From Agromyces humatus (GTDB lineage Bacteria > Actinomycetota > Actinomycetes > Actinomycetales > Microbacteriaceae): 64,000 bases of DNA. Shown here in pieces: positions 8,965 through 17,505 of the stretch. The DNA is taken from positions 124,001-188,000 of the forward strand of contig NZ_JAJQPD010000006.1 of NCBI RefSeq assembly GCF_021228295.1, read 5' to 3'. Under the pieces are notes generated by a model. It was not told the DNA's origin. It made no database searches and saw nothing but the letters and a program-made list of their open reading frames with translations. The stretch's first letter is position 1. The number at the start of each line of letters is the position of its first letter. Position numbers and translations under genes: made by a program.

Positions 8965-9657
8965 GTGACCACCCAGATCGTGATTCTCGCAGCCGGCATG
9001 GGAAGCCGACTCGGGCGTTCCCTCCCCAAGCCGCTCACCGAACTCAGTGACGGCCGCACCATCATGCGCCAGCAGTTCGACAACATCGAGCACGCGTTCG
9101 GCGCCAATGCCAACGTGACCATCGTCGTCGGGTACAAGCTCGAGCACATCATCGAGGCGTTCCCGCAGGCATCGTTCGTCTACAACGAGGAGTACGACCA
9201 GACGAACACCTCGAAGAGCCTCATGCGCGCGCTCGCGGCGTCGCAGTCCGGCGGCGTGCTGTGGATGAACGGCGACGTGGTCTTCGACCCTCGCATCCTC
9301 GACCGTGCGCTGCCGTTCGTCGCGCGCGACCAGTCGTTCGTCACGGTCAACACCTCGAAGGTCTCCGACGAAGAGGTGAAGTACACCACGAGCGCCGAGG
9401 GCTACATCAAAGAGCTCTCGAAGACCGTCAAGGGCGGCCTCGGCGAAGCCGTCGGCATCAACTACATCGCGAGCCGCGACAAGGCCACCTTCCTCGCGCA
9501 CCTGCAGCGCGTCGGCGACCAGGACTACTTCGAGCGCGGCCTCGAGCTCGCGATCGAGAAGAACGGCCTCCTCATCGAGCCCATGGACATCTCAGACCTC
9601 TACGCGGTCGAGGTCGACTTCGCCGAAGATCTCGAGCGCGCGAACCACTTCGTGTGA
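8965..9657 (+). CDS. Sugar/alcohol-phosphate nucleotidyltransferase (LicC-like NTP transferase)
   Basis: A 230-residue single-domain nucleotidyltransferase. The nucleotide-binding signature LAAGMGSRLGRSLPKPL is at residues 7-23, the NTSKSLMRAL motif near residue 75 resembles the LicC phosphocholine cytidylyltransferase group, and the metal-binding MNGDVVFD is near residue 100. It probably makes an NDP-activated alcohol or sugar for the envelope polymer genes that follow. GTG 8965 is chosen because it sits four bases after a clear GAAGGAGA; the frame is open further upstream without such a site. A strong hairpin follows the stop. The exact substrate cannot be read from the sequence. Confidence 0.82.
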   Translation: MTTQIVILAAGMGSRLGRSLPKPLTELSDGRTIMRQQFDNIEHAFGANANVTIVVGYKLEHIIEAFPQASFVYNEEYDQTNTSKSLMRALAASQSGGVLWMNGDVVFDPRILDRALPFVARDQSFVTVNTSKVSDEEVKYTTSAEGYIKELSKTVKGGLGEAVGINYIASRDKATFLAHLQRVGDQDYFERGLELAIEKNGLLIEPMDISDLYAVEVDFAEDLERANHFV

Positions 9658-9678
9658 CCTGCACCACAGCGCACAGCT

Positions 9679-9714
9679 GAGAAGAGCGGATGCCCCGGGG
9701 CATCCGCTCTTCTC
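9679..9714. terminator. Strong bidirectional hairpin terminator
   Basis: A perfect 36-base palindrome (left arm GAGAAGAGCGGATGCCCC) lies 21 bases after the nucleotidyltransferase stop and 16 bases before the end of the convergent ECF gene. It can serve both genes. There is no long T run, as is usual in high-GC actinobacteria. Confidence 0.85.
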
Positions 9715-9730
9715 GTTCGTTCGCGGCCGC

Positions 9731-10270
9731 TCAGGTGAGGCTTCTGGCGACGCCCGCCCGGCTGAGTGAGGCCGCGATGACGCGGCCGAGCCAGGTGAAG
9801 ACGACGGGACTCAGCGCGAACAGCGCGAGGTAGAGCGCCCAGAACCACGGCGCGTAGTGTTCGGGGCCGAGGGCGATGAACGTGCCGGCCGCCAGCACGA
9901 GGCCCGACCCCGCTGCCGCGATGTAGTAGAGCCAGGGCGACCAGTTCTTGTAGCGGGTCACGAAGAACGGCAGCTCGAGCAGCGCACCGACGAGCAGGCC
10001 GGTGGCGAGGAAGCGCAGGATCCACTGCGGCGCGAATGCGGCGCCGACGAGGCCCGCGATGAATCCGGTGAGGATGCCGACACCGGGGCGTCTCAGCAGC
10101 GCGAGGGCGACGGCGCTCGGCAGGAAGTGCGAGCCGATCGTGATGCCGTAGAGCATCGGGGCGATTCCTGCGATGAGACCGGCGAAGTAGCCGGCTCCCG
10201 CGGCGAAGAGTCCGCCACCGACGCCGATGGCCGCGCAGCTGAGGATCACGCGGGTGCTGGTGGCGCGCAC
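9731..10270 (-). CDS. ECF transporter S component, YkoE-like
   Basis: A 179-residue membrane protein with five or six hydrophobic helices. The pattern (GIAPMLYGITIGSHFLPSAV, then LRRPGVGILTGFIAGLVGAA and LLELPFFVTRYKNWSPWLYY) resembles the YkoE group of substrate-capture subunits linked to thiamine or hydroxymethylpyrimidine uptake. GTG 10270 is chosen because AAAGGAG precedes it by five bases; the longer open frame runs antisense through the next gene. No energising ATPase or T component is adjacent, so it would need a module encoded elsewhere. I see no TPP-riboswitch-like leader in the 84 bases upstream. Substrate assignment is tentative. Confidence 0.65.
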   Translation of the reverse strand: MRATSTRVILSCAAIGVGGGLFAAGAGYFAGLIAGIAPMLYGITIGSHFLPSAVALALLRRPGVGILTGFIAGLVGAAFAPQWILRFLATGLLVGALLELPFFVTRYKNWSPWLYYIAAAGSGLVLAAGTFIALGPEHYAPWFWALYLALFALSPVVFTWLGRVIAASLSRAGVARSLT

Positions 10271-10354
10271 GACGCTCCTTTCGACTGGGCTCGGCAGGTC
10301 GCCACCCGTCAGCTTCAAACCTACCCCGGCTCGGCATCTACGATGAGAGGCGTG

Positions 10355-11182
10355 ATGAGCACGGCAACTGTCGCGTACGGCGATGCGCATCCGCTGCAGC
10401 GCACCCCGCTGGCGCGGTACCGTCATGCCCTGTGGCTGCTCACCACTCGCGACCTCAAGGTGCGGTACTCGACGTCGGCGCTCGGGTATCTCTGGTCGGT
10501 GCTCGACCCCCTCGTCATGGCGGGCATCTACTGGTTCGTGTTCACGCAGGTCTTCCAGCGCCCGGTGGGCACCGAGCCGTACATCGTGTTCCTGCTGTCC
10601 GCGCTGCTGCCGTGGATGTGGTTCAACGGCGCCGTCTCGGACTCGACGCGGGCGTTCCTGAAAGACGCGAAGCTCATCCGTTCGACGAAGATCCCCCGCA
10701 CGATCTGGGTGAACCGCATCGTGCTGTCGAAGGGCATCGAGTTCCTGCTCGCGCTTCCGGTGCTCGCGCTGTTCGTCATCGTGTTCTTCGTCATCGACCG
10801 CGGGGCGTCCGTGCACTGGGAACTCGCGCTGTTCCCCCTCGCGATCCTGCTCCAGGCGATCCTCACCGCCGGGGTCGCGCTCATCGTGGCGCCGCTCGTG
10901 GTGTTCTTCCGCGACCTCGAGCGCGCCGTGAAGCTCGTGCTGCGCTTCCTCTTCTACGCGTCCCCGATCATCTACGGCGTCACCGATCTGCCGAGCCAGC
11001 TGCACTTCTGGGCGGCGTTCAACCCGCTGTCGGGCATCTTCGGGCTCTATCGGGCCGGCTTCTACCCCGACGAGCTCGAGTGGTTCAACGTCGCGATCGC
11101 GGCCGTGATGTCGGTGGCGCTCCTCGCCGTCGGACTCTGGGTGTTCCGTTCGACCGAGCGCCAGGTGCTGAAGGAGATCTGA
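10355..11182 (+). CDS. Polysaccharide/teichoic acid export ABC permease (TagG/Wzm-like)
   Basis: A 275-residue ABC-2 permease with six membrane segments. It has the family's N-terminal amphipathic region LLTTRDLKVRYSTSALGYLW and the cytoplasmic-loop block LKDAKLIRSTKIPRTIW. It pairs with the TagH/Wzt-like ATPase, whose ATG overlaps this stop. Together they move a lipid-linked envelope polymer across the membrane. I use ATG 10355; GTG 10352 and ATG 10343 are in frame and only three or four codons away. Its gene is divergent from the ECF gene. Confidence 0.88.
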   Translation: MSTATVAYGDAHPLQRTPLARYRHALWLLTTRDLKVRYSTSALGYLWSVLDPLVMAGIYWFVFTQVFQRPVGTEPYIVFLLSALLPWMWFNGAVSDSTRAFLKDAKLIRSTKIPRTIWVNRIVLSKGIEFLLALPVLALFVIVFFVIDRGASVHWELALFPLAILLQAILTAGVALIVAPLVVFFRDLERAVKLVLRFLFYASPIIYGVTDLPSQLHFWAAFNPLSGIFGLYRAGFYPDELEWFNVAIAAVMSVALLAVGLWVFRSTERQVLKEI

Positions 11183-11949
11183 TGACCGCATCGACTGCCA
11201 TCGCACCGGTCACGCACGCGATCCGAACCGAGGGTCTGGGTGTGCGGTTCCGGCGCAACCGCCGCGGCCGCCGCTCGTTCAAGGACCTGCTCTCGGGTCG
11301 ACGACGCAGAACGCGTCCGGGCGAATTCTGGGCGCTGCGCAACGTGTCGATCGAGGTTCGCCCCGGCGAGGCGATCGGCGTCGTGGGCCGCAACGGCCAG
11401 GGCAAGTCGACGCTGCTGAAGCTCGTCGCAGGTGTCATGCTGGCCGACGAGGGCACGGTCGAGGTGTCGGGCGGCGTGGCGCCGCTCATCGAGATCACCG
11501 GCGGCTTCGTCGACGACCTCACTGTGCGCGACAACGTGTACCTGACGGCGGGGCTGCATGGCATGACCCGATCGCAGATCGACGCCAAGTTCGACGAGAT
11601 CATCGGCTTCGCCGACATCGGCGACTTTCTCGACACCCCCTACAAGCACCTCTCGAGCGGCATGAAGGTGCGCATCGCCTTCGCGGTGATCTCGCAGCTC
11701 GAAGAGCCGATCCTGCTGGTCGACGAGGTGCTCGCGGTGGGCGACAAGGCGTTCCGCGAGAAGTGCTACAAGCGCATCGACGAGATGCTCGCGGGCGGCC
11801 GCACGCTGTTCTTCGTGTCGCACAACGAGCGCGACCTGCGCCGCTTCTGCTCGCGCGGACTCTATCTCGACAAGGGCGCGCTCGTGCTCGATGCGCCCAT
11901 CGACGAGGTGCTCGACCGGTACAACGCCGATCATGGGACGCCTTCGTAG
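11182..11949 (+). CDS. Polysaccharide/teichoic acid export ABC ATPase (TagH/Wzt-like)
   Basis: A 255-residue ATPase of the polysaccharide-export class: an N-terminal extension with an Arg-rich FKDLLSGRRRRTRPGEFWAL stretch, Walker A VVGRNGQGKSTLLK, LIEITGGF just after it (typical of Wzt/TagH), signature KHLSSGMKVRIAFA, Walker B PILLVDEVLAVGD and H-switch FVSHNERDL. It starts at ATG 11182, sharing one base with the permease stop, with AAGGAG ahead. There is no C-terminal carbohydrate-binding extension, unlike O-antigen Wzt proteins with such a domain. Confidence 0.9.
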   Translation: MTASTAIAPVTHAIRTEGLGVRFRRNRRGRRSFKDLLSGRRRRTRPGEFWALRNVSIEVRPGEAIGVVGRNGQGKSTLLKLVAGVMLADEGTVEVSGGVAPLIEITGGFVDDLTVRDNVYLTAGLHGMTRSQIDAKFDEIIGFADIGDFLDTPYKHLSSGMKVRIAFAVISQLEEPILLVDEVLAVGDKAFREKCYKRIDEMLAGGRTLFFVSHNERDLRRFCSRGLYLDKGALVLDAPIDEVLDRYNADHGTPS

Positions 11950-12071
11950 CACGGAACACTGCCCAACACGGAACGTCTGCGCGGCACATGACATCCGCTG
12001 AGCGGTCAGCGCAACCGCTGTGCGCGCCGACCCGTCGGCGTTCCACCAGCAGCCTCCCGTATCATCGCGAC

Positions 12072-13169
12072 ATGGCCGACCGCGTCCACAAGATCACCTC
12101 GCTGGGTGGCGATGCGCCGAGCGCCGAGCAGCCGGCACAGCCGCACGCGGAGCACGATGCACCCCCTCAGACCCCGCCGCGCCCCGGTCGCACCGCGCAA
12201 CCCGACGAGGGCCGTGCACACGGCGTGGAACGCGCCATCGACCTCGCGCTGTCGGTGCAGCGGCCCGTCGTCGTGGCGCACCTGCGGGGCATCCGCCGGC
12301 GCGTGCCGAACGCGACGCCCGACCAGCTCATCCGCATCCTCGAGCGCCGCTACCTGACCGCGGTCACCACGGGCGGCGCCGCCGTCGGCGCGACCGCGGT
12401 CATCCCTGGTATCGGCACGGGAGTGACGTTGGCACTGTCGGGTGTCGAGACCGCCGGGTTCCTCGAGGCCACCGCGCTGTTCGCGCAATCGGTGGCCGAG
12501 GTGCACGGAATCCCCGTCGACAATCCCGAACGCGCTCGTGCCCTCGTGATGACCCTCATGCTCGGGCAGGAGGGCAGCGACCTCGTGCGCCAGTTCGCCG
12601 GGCAGGCCACGGGCTCGGGAACCCCGCTCAACACCTACTGGGGCGAACTCGTGACCAACACGCTGCCGAAGGCGATGATGGGCACCGTCGTCGACCGCCT
12701 GCGCAGCGTGTTCATCAAACAGTTCGCGGTGCGGGGCGGCGCGGGATTCATCGGCAAGGCGATCCCGTTCGGCATCGGCGCGGCCATCGGTGGCATCGGC
12801 AACAACGTGCTGGGCCGGCGGGTGCTCGTGCAGTCGCGTCTCGCGTTCGGGCAGGCGCCGATGATCCTGCCGATCGATCTCGAACCGCGCGAGCGCGATG
12901 CGATGCTGCGTGCGACGGGCGTGCGGATGTCCCGTGCCGGCACCGCCGTCGGCGGCGCCGTGGGTTCTGCCGCGGTCGCCACCACCCGTGGCATCCAGGC
13001 GGCCGGGCGTGCCGCCGGACGGGCCGCGCGCGGGGCGATCACGAGGAAGAGGGGCGACGCACGCGCGAGTGGGGTGCCCGAGGCCGGCGCGGCGGTGGCC
13101 GAGGCGCCCGAGGCCCAGGCACCCGAGGCGGAGGTACGCGAGTCGTCCGCCACCGGCACCGACGGCTGA
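12072..13169 (+). CDS. Hypothetical protein with glycine/alanine-rich hydrophobic segments
   Basis: A 365-residue protein I do not recognise with confidence. A Pro/Gln-rich, charged N-terminus of about 50 residues precedes a helical region VAHLRGIRRRVPNATPDQLI and a hydrophobic, glycine-rich stretch (VGATAVIPGIGTGVTLALSG) that could enter the membrane. A second such segment (IGKAIPFGIGAAIGGIGNN) follows, and the tail is Ala/Glu-rich. The glycine-rich hydrophobic cores recall the EcsC family, but the match is weak. ATG 12072 is used; the longer open frame would run into the TagH gene. It follows the exporter genes after 122 bases and is convergent with the next gene. Confidence 0.75.
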   Translation: MADRVHKITSLGGDAPSAEQPAQPHAEHDAPPQTPPRPGRTAQPDEGRAHGVERAIDLALSVQRPVVVAHLRGIRRRVPNATPDQLIRILERRYLTAVTTGGAAVGATAVIPGIGTGVTLALSGVETAGFLEATALFAQSVAEVHGIPVDNPERARALVMTLMLGQEGSDLVRQFAGQATGSGTPLNTYWGELVTNTLPKAMMGTVVDRLRSVFIKQFAVRGGAGFIGKAIPFGIGAAIGGIGNNVLGRRVLVQSRLAFGQAPMILPIDLEPRERDAMLRATGVRMSRAGTAVGGAVGSAAVATTRGIQAAGRAAGRAARGAITRKRGDARASGVPEAGAAVAEAPEAQAPEAEVRESSATGTDG

Positions 13170-13199
13170 ACGGGTCGACCGGCAGGCTCGCCGATGCGA

Positions 13200-14498
13200 T
13201 CAGCCGACCGCTTCGGCGTCCTCCTCGGCGTCGGCCTCGACGTCGTGCTCGTCGATCTCGCCGTCGCCCGCGTGCAGCGCCGCGAACCGCTCCCACTCGG
13301 CCATGAGGTGGTCGATCGCCGCGTGGAACCGCGCGGTCGTGACCCCGGGGGTCGTGTCGCCGAAGTACCGCTCGACCCAGAACCCGAGCCGCGCGAGCGC
13401 CTCGGCGTCATGGGCGACCTCGTCGATGCGGGCGACCATGGTCGCCGCATCGGTGGCGTCGAGCCACTCGCACGCCTGCAGGTAGCCGCCCGTGTCGATC
13501 TCCGCCGCCGGATTCGCCGGGCGGGTGATGAGCAGCGGCCTGCCCGCCGCAAGGCGGTCGTAGACCATCGCCGAGATGTCGACGATCGCGACGTCGGCGG
13601 CGGCGAGCTGCCAGCCGAGCTTCGGTCCGTTGTCGAAGATGTGGTGCGCCGACGGGTCGGCGGCGTTCGCCGCGGCGAGCGCCGCGATGATGGCCTCGTT
13701 GGCCGCTCCGTAGGCGGGATCGACGACTCCCGAGCGGGGGTGCGGGCGGTAGATCACCCGGTGCCGACCCGTGGCGAGCAGTCCCCGCACGAGGCCGACC
13801 CCGTGCGACGCGATCGACCCGTAGGCGGCGGCATCGCGGTCGCCCTCCCAGGTGGGGGCGTAGAGCACGACGTCACGGTGGTCGGGTGTGTACGGCAGCG
13901 GCGATCCGTCGAGGTAGTGGTCGGCCTGCGGCCGCCCGATCGGAATGGCGCGCTTGTCGAAGTCGTAGTCCCAGAGCACCTTGTCGAGTCGCGACCTGGC
14001 CGCGTCGCCCGCGATGAGGGCGTAGTCGTAGGCCTTGAACTGGTTCGTGGTCATGTACATCTTGTCGGACTCGCCGTGGTTGATGAACACGTGCCAGCGG
14101 CGCCCGTACCGCATCATCTGGAAGTTCTTGGCGTTCTGGTTGACATACAGGATCACGTGCAGGTCCTGCTCGTGGATCACCCGCTCGAGGTCGGCGACGC
14201 GGCGCACGTAGGCGACCGGCAGCGGCGACTCCTCGAGCAGCTTCAGCGCTGCGCCCGACGCGCGGCTCAGGATGAGCACGGGGTGGCGCTCGGCCAGTGC
14301 GACGAGGGGGGCGTACCACTGCCGCAGTTGGTAGAGATTGACCCGGCCGTCGGCGAAGTAGACACCGACGCGGAAGCGGTGGGGCTCGAAGTCGGGCCGG
14401 TCGGCGAGCTTCACGCCGAGCGTGCGCTGCGCGCGCCGCGACCACATGATGTCCTTGGCGAGCTTCACGGCGCGACGCGCGTCTTTCCTCAATCCCAC
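13200..14498 (-). CDS. CDP-glycerol glycerophosphotransferase-like enzyme (TagB/TagF type)
   Basis: A 432-residue GT-B-type polyol-phosphate transferase. It carries the family's signatures in variant form: VFINHGESDK (equivalent to the HGTPLK motif), VVLYAPTWEGD (about residue 255), IYRPHPRSG, and VAIVDISAMVYDRLAAGRPL. It should transfer glycerol-phosphate or a similar group from a CDP donor onto the envelope polymer. It is the last gene of the minus-strand operon GT2 / CDP-alcohol transferase / GT2 / this gene. GTG 14498 (VGLRKDARRAVKLAK) is the most conservative start but lacks a good SD; TTG 14492 is possible. Confidence 0.85.
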   Translation of the reverse strand: MGLRKDARRAVKLAKDIMWSRRAQRTLGVKLADRPDFEPHRFRVGVYFADGRVNLYQLRQWYAPLVALAERHPVLILSRASGAALKLLEESPLPVAYVRRVADLERVIHEQDLHVILYVNQNAKNFQMMRYGRRWHVFINHGESDKMYMTTNQFKAYDYALIAGDAARSRLDKVLWDYDFDKRAIPIGRPQADHYLDGSPLPYTPDHRDVVLYAPTWEGDRDAAAYGSIASHGVGLVRGLLATGRHRVIYRPHPRSGVVDPAYGAANEAIIAALAAANAADPSAHHIFDNGPKLGWQLAAADVAIVDISAMVYDRLAAGRPLLITRPANPAAEIDTGGYLQACEWLDATDAATMVARIDEVAHDAEALARLGFWVERYFGDTTPGVTTARFHAAIDHLMAEWERFAALHAGDGEIDEHDVEADAEEDAEAVG

Positions 14499-14598
14499 CG
14501 TCCAAGGGTAACGGGCGCTGCTCCTCCGGTGGATTGAGGAGGCGCGCCAGCGCCTCCTCGACCCACCGCCTTCGTCGCTCCTCAACCCGCGGAACGCG

Positions 14599-15516
14599 TC
14601 AGACGATCGGCGGCCGCCCGGCTCGGGCCATGCGCCAGACGGTGCGCCAGGACATCGGGCGTCGCTCGCCCGGATGCTCGCGCCAGCCGGCACGCCAGCC
14701 GCCGAACCACGCCCTCAGGGCCGAGGGGTTGCGCGCCCAGCGCAGCACCTGGATCACGGTCCACGAACCGACGTAGAGGGGCATCAGGACGGCCGGCAGG
14801 TTGCGTCGCGCGAGCCACACCCGATTGCGGGCGTTGAGCCGGTAGTAGTAGTCGTGCCTGGTCTGGTCGATGACCGGATGCCCCGCCTCGAGGTCGCCCG
14901 CGTACCACGCGACGTGGCCCGTGTCCCACACCCGCCACGCGAGCTCGATGCCCTCGTGGGCGTAGAAGAACGGGTCGGCCCATCCCCCGGCCGCGTCGAA
15001 GACCGGGCGCGGCATCAGCACGGCGCCCTCCCAGCACGAGAACACGTTGCTCGAGTGCGCGGCGTCACCCTTGCGGATGCGCGGGATCCAACGGCGCGGC
15101 GAGACGAGCCCCGTCGGGTCGACGACACGCGGCTGGATCAATCCGAGCTCGGGCCGATCGGCGAGCATGCGGCATCCGTCGGCCAGGAACGTCGCGCTCG
15201 GAAGGAACGCGTCGTCGTCGAGGAAGAAGAGCACATCGCCCTCGACCGTGGGAACGCCCCGGTTGCGACCGGCAGGGATGCCGAGATTCTCGGGCAGGTG
15301 CAGCGCCTTCACTCCGGCGGGCAGCGGTGGCTCGGCCGTCGCCGGATCCCAGCCGTTGCCGACGCACACGATGTCCGTCGCGACGCCGCGCTGGTCGAGC
15401 ACGCTGCGGATGCCCCGGGCGAGGTCATCTGGCCGCCTGCCCATGGTGAGCACGACCACGCCGACACGGGGCGTGTCGGGGACGTGGGCGACATGCGACG
15501 GGTCAGTGGCTGCCAT
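14599..15516 (-). CDS. GT2-family glycosyltransferase
   Basis: A 305-residue GT-A enzyme. VGVVVLTMGRRPDDLARGIR opens the nucleotide-binding fold, the metal-binding DXD-type motif is in VLFFLDDDAFLPS (about residue 105), and the acceptor loop is FFYAHEGIELAWRVWDTGH. It resembles rhamnosyl/galactofuranosyl-type transferases. The open frame extends upstream into the neighbouring gene, so ATG 15516 (MAATDPSHVAH) is taken; it lies 2 bases after the CDP-alcohol transferase stop. It probably decorates or extends the envelope polymer made by this operon. Confidence 0.87.
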   Translation of the reverse strand: MAATDPSHVAHVPDTPRVGVVVLTMGRRPDDLARGIRSVLDQRGVATDIVCVGNGWDPATAEPPLPAGVKALHLPENLGIPAGRNRGVPTVEGDVLFFLDDDAFLPSATFLADGCRMLADRPELGLIQPRVVDPTGLVSPRRWIPRIRKGDAAHSSNVFSCWEGAVLMPRPVFDAAGGWADPFFYAHEGIELAWRVWDTGHVAWYAGDLEAGHPVIDQTRHDYYYRLNARNRVWLARRNLPAVLMPLYVGSWTVIQVLRWARNPSALRAWFGGWRAGWREHPGERRPMSWRTVWRMARAGRPPIV

Positions 15517-15518
15517 GA

Positions 15519-16331
15519 TCAGGCGCGGACACGGCGCGACGCCATGATCGCGACGAAGTGCCCGAACACGGCGAGAACCGCGAGCGGCAGCAGCACCACG
15601 ACGACCAGCCGGTCGACGAAGGGCTGGCCGACGAACAGCCCGATGACGGCGGCCGCCAGAGCGATGAGCGTGAGCTCGACGGAGTGGTACAGGCGGTGGA
15701 ACGGCACGAACCGGGCCGCCTTGCGCAGCGCGGCCACGAGCCCGCCGCGGGGAGCGGTCTCGCCGTGCGTGTCGGCGAGCTTCGGCAGGCCGGCGTTCGC
15801 CCGGGCGACGTGCACCATGTCGTTGAGCGCCTTGTTGAGCACGATGACGAGCGCGAGCAGCGCCGCGAGGGTCGTCCACAGGAAGTCCGCGGGGAACTCG
15901 AGCGGGTAGGCGGCGGCGCGGATACCGAGCGCGAGCGGGATCAGCGCCTCGGTCGAGTAGTGGCCGACCTTGTCGAGGAAGACGCCTGCCGGCGACGACG
16001 TGCGGCGCCAACGCGCGACCTCGCCGTCGCAGCAGTCGACGAGCATCTGCAGCTGGCCGAGCACCACCGCGAGCAGCGCGCCCCAGATGCCGGGGATGAG
16101 CAGGGCCGCCGCCGTCGACCAGCCCACGAGGATCATGAGCCCCGTGACCCCGTTCGCCGAGATGCGGGTCTTCAGCAGCATCCACGTGAGGTACGGCGAG
16201 AGGTTGCGCAGGTAGAGCGACGCCGTCCAGTGCTCGGCGTTGCGGCGCCCTCGCACCTCGGGGGGCTGGGTGACCGCTCGAAGCTCGGCGATGCTCGACG
16301 GCCTCGTCGTGACCGGTTCGGCCTGTGACAT
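15519..16331 (-). CDS. CDP-alcohol phosphatidyltransferase family membrane enzyme
   Basis: A 270-residue membrane protein with about six hydrophobic helices and the CDP-alcohol transferase signature DGEVARWRRTSSPAGVFLDK. In the usual pattern (DGxxAR, 8 residues, G, 3, D, 3, D) the last aspartate is replaced by histidine here (LDKVGHYSTE). ATG 16331 (MSQAEPVTTRPSS) is preceded by GAAGGTGA. It joins a CDP-activated alcohol to a lipid or polyol acceptor. Given the neighbours I infer a role in making the polymer's lipid-linked precursor rather than in bulk phospholipid synthesis. Confidence 0.87.
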   Translation of the reverse strand: MSQAEPVTTRPSSIAELRAVTQPPEVRGRRNAEHWTASLYLRNLSPYLTWMLLKTRISANGVTGLMILVGWSTAAALLIPGIWGALLAVVLGQLQMLVDCCDGEVARWRRTSSPAGVFLDKVGHYSTEALIPLALGIRAAAYPLEFPADFLWTTLAALLALVIVLNKALNDMVHVARANAGLPKLADTHGETAPRGGLVAALRKAARFVPFHRLYHSVELTLIALAAAVIGLFVGQPFVDRLVVVVLLPLAVLAVFGHFVAIMASRRVRA

Positions 16332-16336
16332 CCGCG

Positions 16337-17401
16337 TCACCTTCCCGTGTGCCTGGCGATGTTGCTCGTCAGCGAGAGGTAGCCGAGCACGAACCCGACG
16401 CCCCACGAGACATGTATGCACGGCAACACTACGAGAAACCGGGCGGCGGTGCTGGCGCCCCGGCCTCGTGCGGCGATGAGCGTCGCGACGACGACGAAGA
16501 TCAGGTAGACGACGGGGATCGCGAACCCGATGAGCAGCCACGGCGTCGCCCCGGCGAGTGCCTGGATGACGCCCCCGATTCCGGCGAGCAGGCCGAGCAC
16601 GACGCCGACGACCATGAGCGGCGGGATGAAGTACCGGATGCCGTTCGCCGCGGGGAACCGCCGTGCGAGCTCGCCCCGCCACAGCCCGGTCGAGAGCATC
16701 TGGCGCGCGAGCCGGTCGAAGGTCGAGCGTGGACGATAGGTGACCGCGAGCTCGGGCGTGAACCAGACGGTGCCACCGGTCTCGCGAAGGCGGCGATTGA
16801 GCTCCCAGTCCTGGCCCCGCTTGATGCTCTCGTCGAACAGGCCGACGCGCTCGAGCGCGTCACGACGGAAGACCCCGAGGTACACGGTCTCGGCCGGCCC
16901 CTCGTCGCCGCCGACATGGAAGGCCGAACCGCCGAGGCCCACCCGAGTCGTGTAGGCGAGCGCGACCGCGCGCTCGAACGGCGTCTCGCCGCGAGCGTCC
17001 ATGATGCCGCCGACGTTGTCGGCGCCCGTGCGCTCGAGCGTGTCGACCGCGATGCGGGCGTAGCCGCTCGGCAGCATCGAGTGCGAGTCGACGCGCACGA
17101 CCACGGGGTACCGCGCGGCACGGATGCCGATGTTGAGGCCGGCAGGCGTCGACCCGACCTCGTTCTCGAGCACCCGGATGCGCGCATCGCGCGACGCGAG
17201 GTCGGTGACGAGTTCGTTCGTGCCGTCGATCGACGGGCCGAGCGCGATGAGCACCTCGACGGGGCCGGTGTAGTCCTGCCCGAGGATCGACTCGACTGCC
17301 GCACGCACGTGCGTGGCGTCGTTGAGCACGGGCATGACATAGGAGACGCCGACGAGCGACGGGGAGGCCGTCTCAGGGTGGTGCTCGGGCATGTTCCTCA
17401 C
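16337..17401 (-). CDS. GT2-family glycosyltransferase with C-terminal membrane segments
   Basis: A 354-residue protein. The N-terminal ~230 residues are a GT2 catalytic domain (VSYVMPVLNDATHVRAAVES; metal-binding region VVRVDSHSMLPSGY; acceptor region FDESIKRGQDWELNRRLRE). Three or four hydrophobic helices follow (FFIPPLMVVG-like region through VVYLIFVVVATLIAA). The layout matches ExoA-like succinoglycan-type transferases. It is the first gene of the four-gene minus-strand operon. GTG 17401 is used; ATG 17392 (MPEHHPETAS) three codons in is an alternative. Confidence 0.86.
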   Translation of the reverse strand: MRNMPEHHPETASPSLVGVSYVMPVLNDATHVRAAVESILGQDYTGPVEVLIALGPSIDGTNELVTDLASRDARIRVLENEVGSTPAGLNIGIRAARYPVVVRVDSHSMLPSGYARIAVDTLERTGADNVGGIMDARGETPFERAVALAYTTRVGLGGSAFHVGGDEGPAETVYLGVFRRDALERVGLFDESIKRGQDWELNRRLRETGGTVWFTPELAVTYRPRSTFDRLARQMLSTGLWRGELARRFPAANGIRYFIPPLMVVGVVLGLLAGIGGVIQALAGATPWLLIGFAIPVVYLIFVVVATLIAARGRGASTAARFLVVLPCIHVSWGVGFVLGYLSLTSNIARHTGR

Positions 17402-17444
17402 TCGTGCTGGGGTCGATCGAGCCTAGCAGTCGAGGCGCCCGCAG

Positions 17445-17485
17445 ACGCCGAAGGCCGAGGTCGCGTGGACCCCGGCCTTCGGCGT
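17445..17485. terminator. Hairpin between the HtrA and glycosyltransferase genes
   Basis: Thirteen-base arms ACGCCGAAGGCCG and CGGCCTTCGGCGT, with a further GGTC/GACC pairing inside, lie 20 bases after the HtrA stop on the minus strand. It should end HtrA transcription before the glycosyltransferase operon start. Confidence 0.8.
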
Positions 17486-17505
17486 GCGATCGGCTCGAGC
17501 GGCGA

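Noticed and set aside
10271-10354. TPP riboswitch before the YkoE-like S component
   Set aside because: The region is only 84 bases and lacks the CUGAGA and other conserved thiamine-riboswitch elements.
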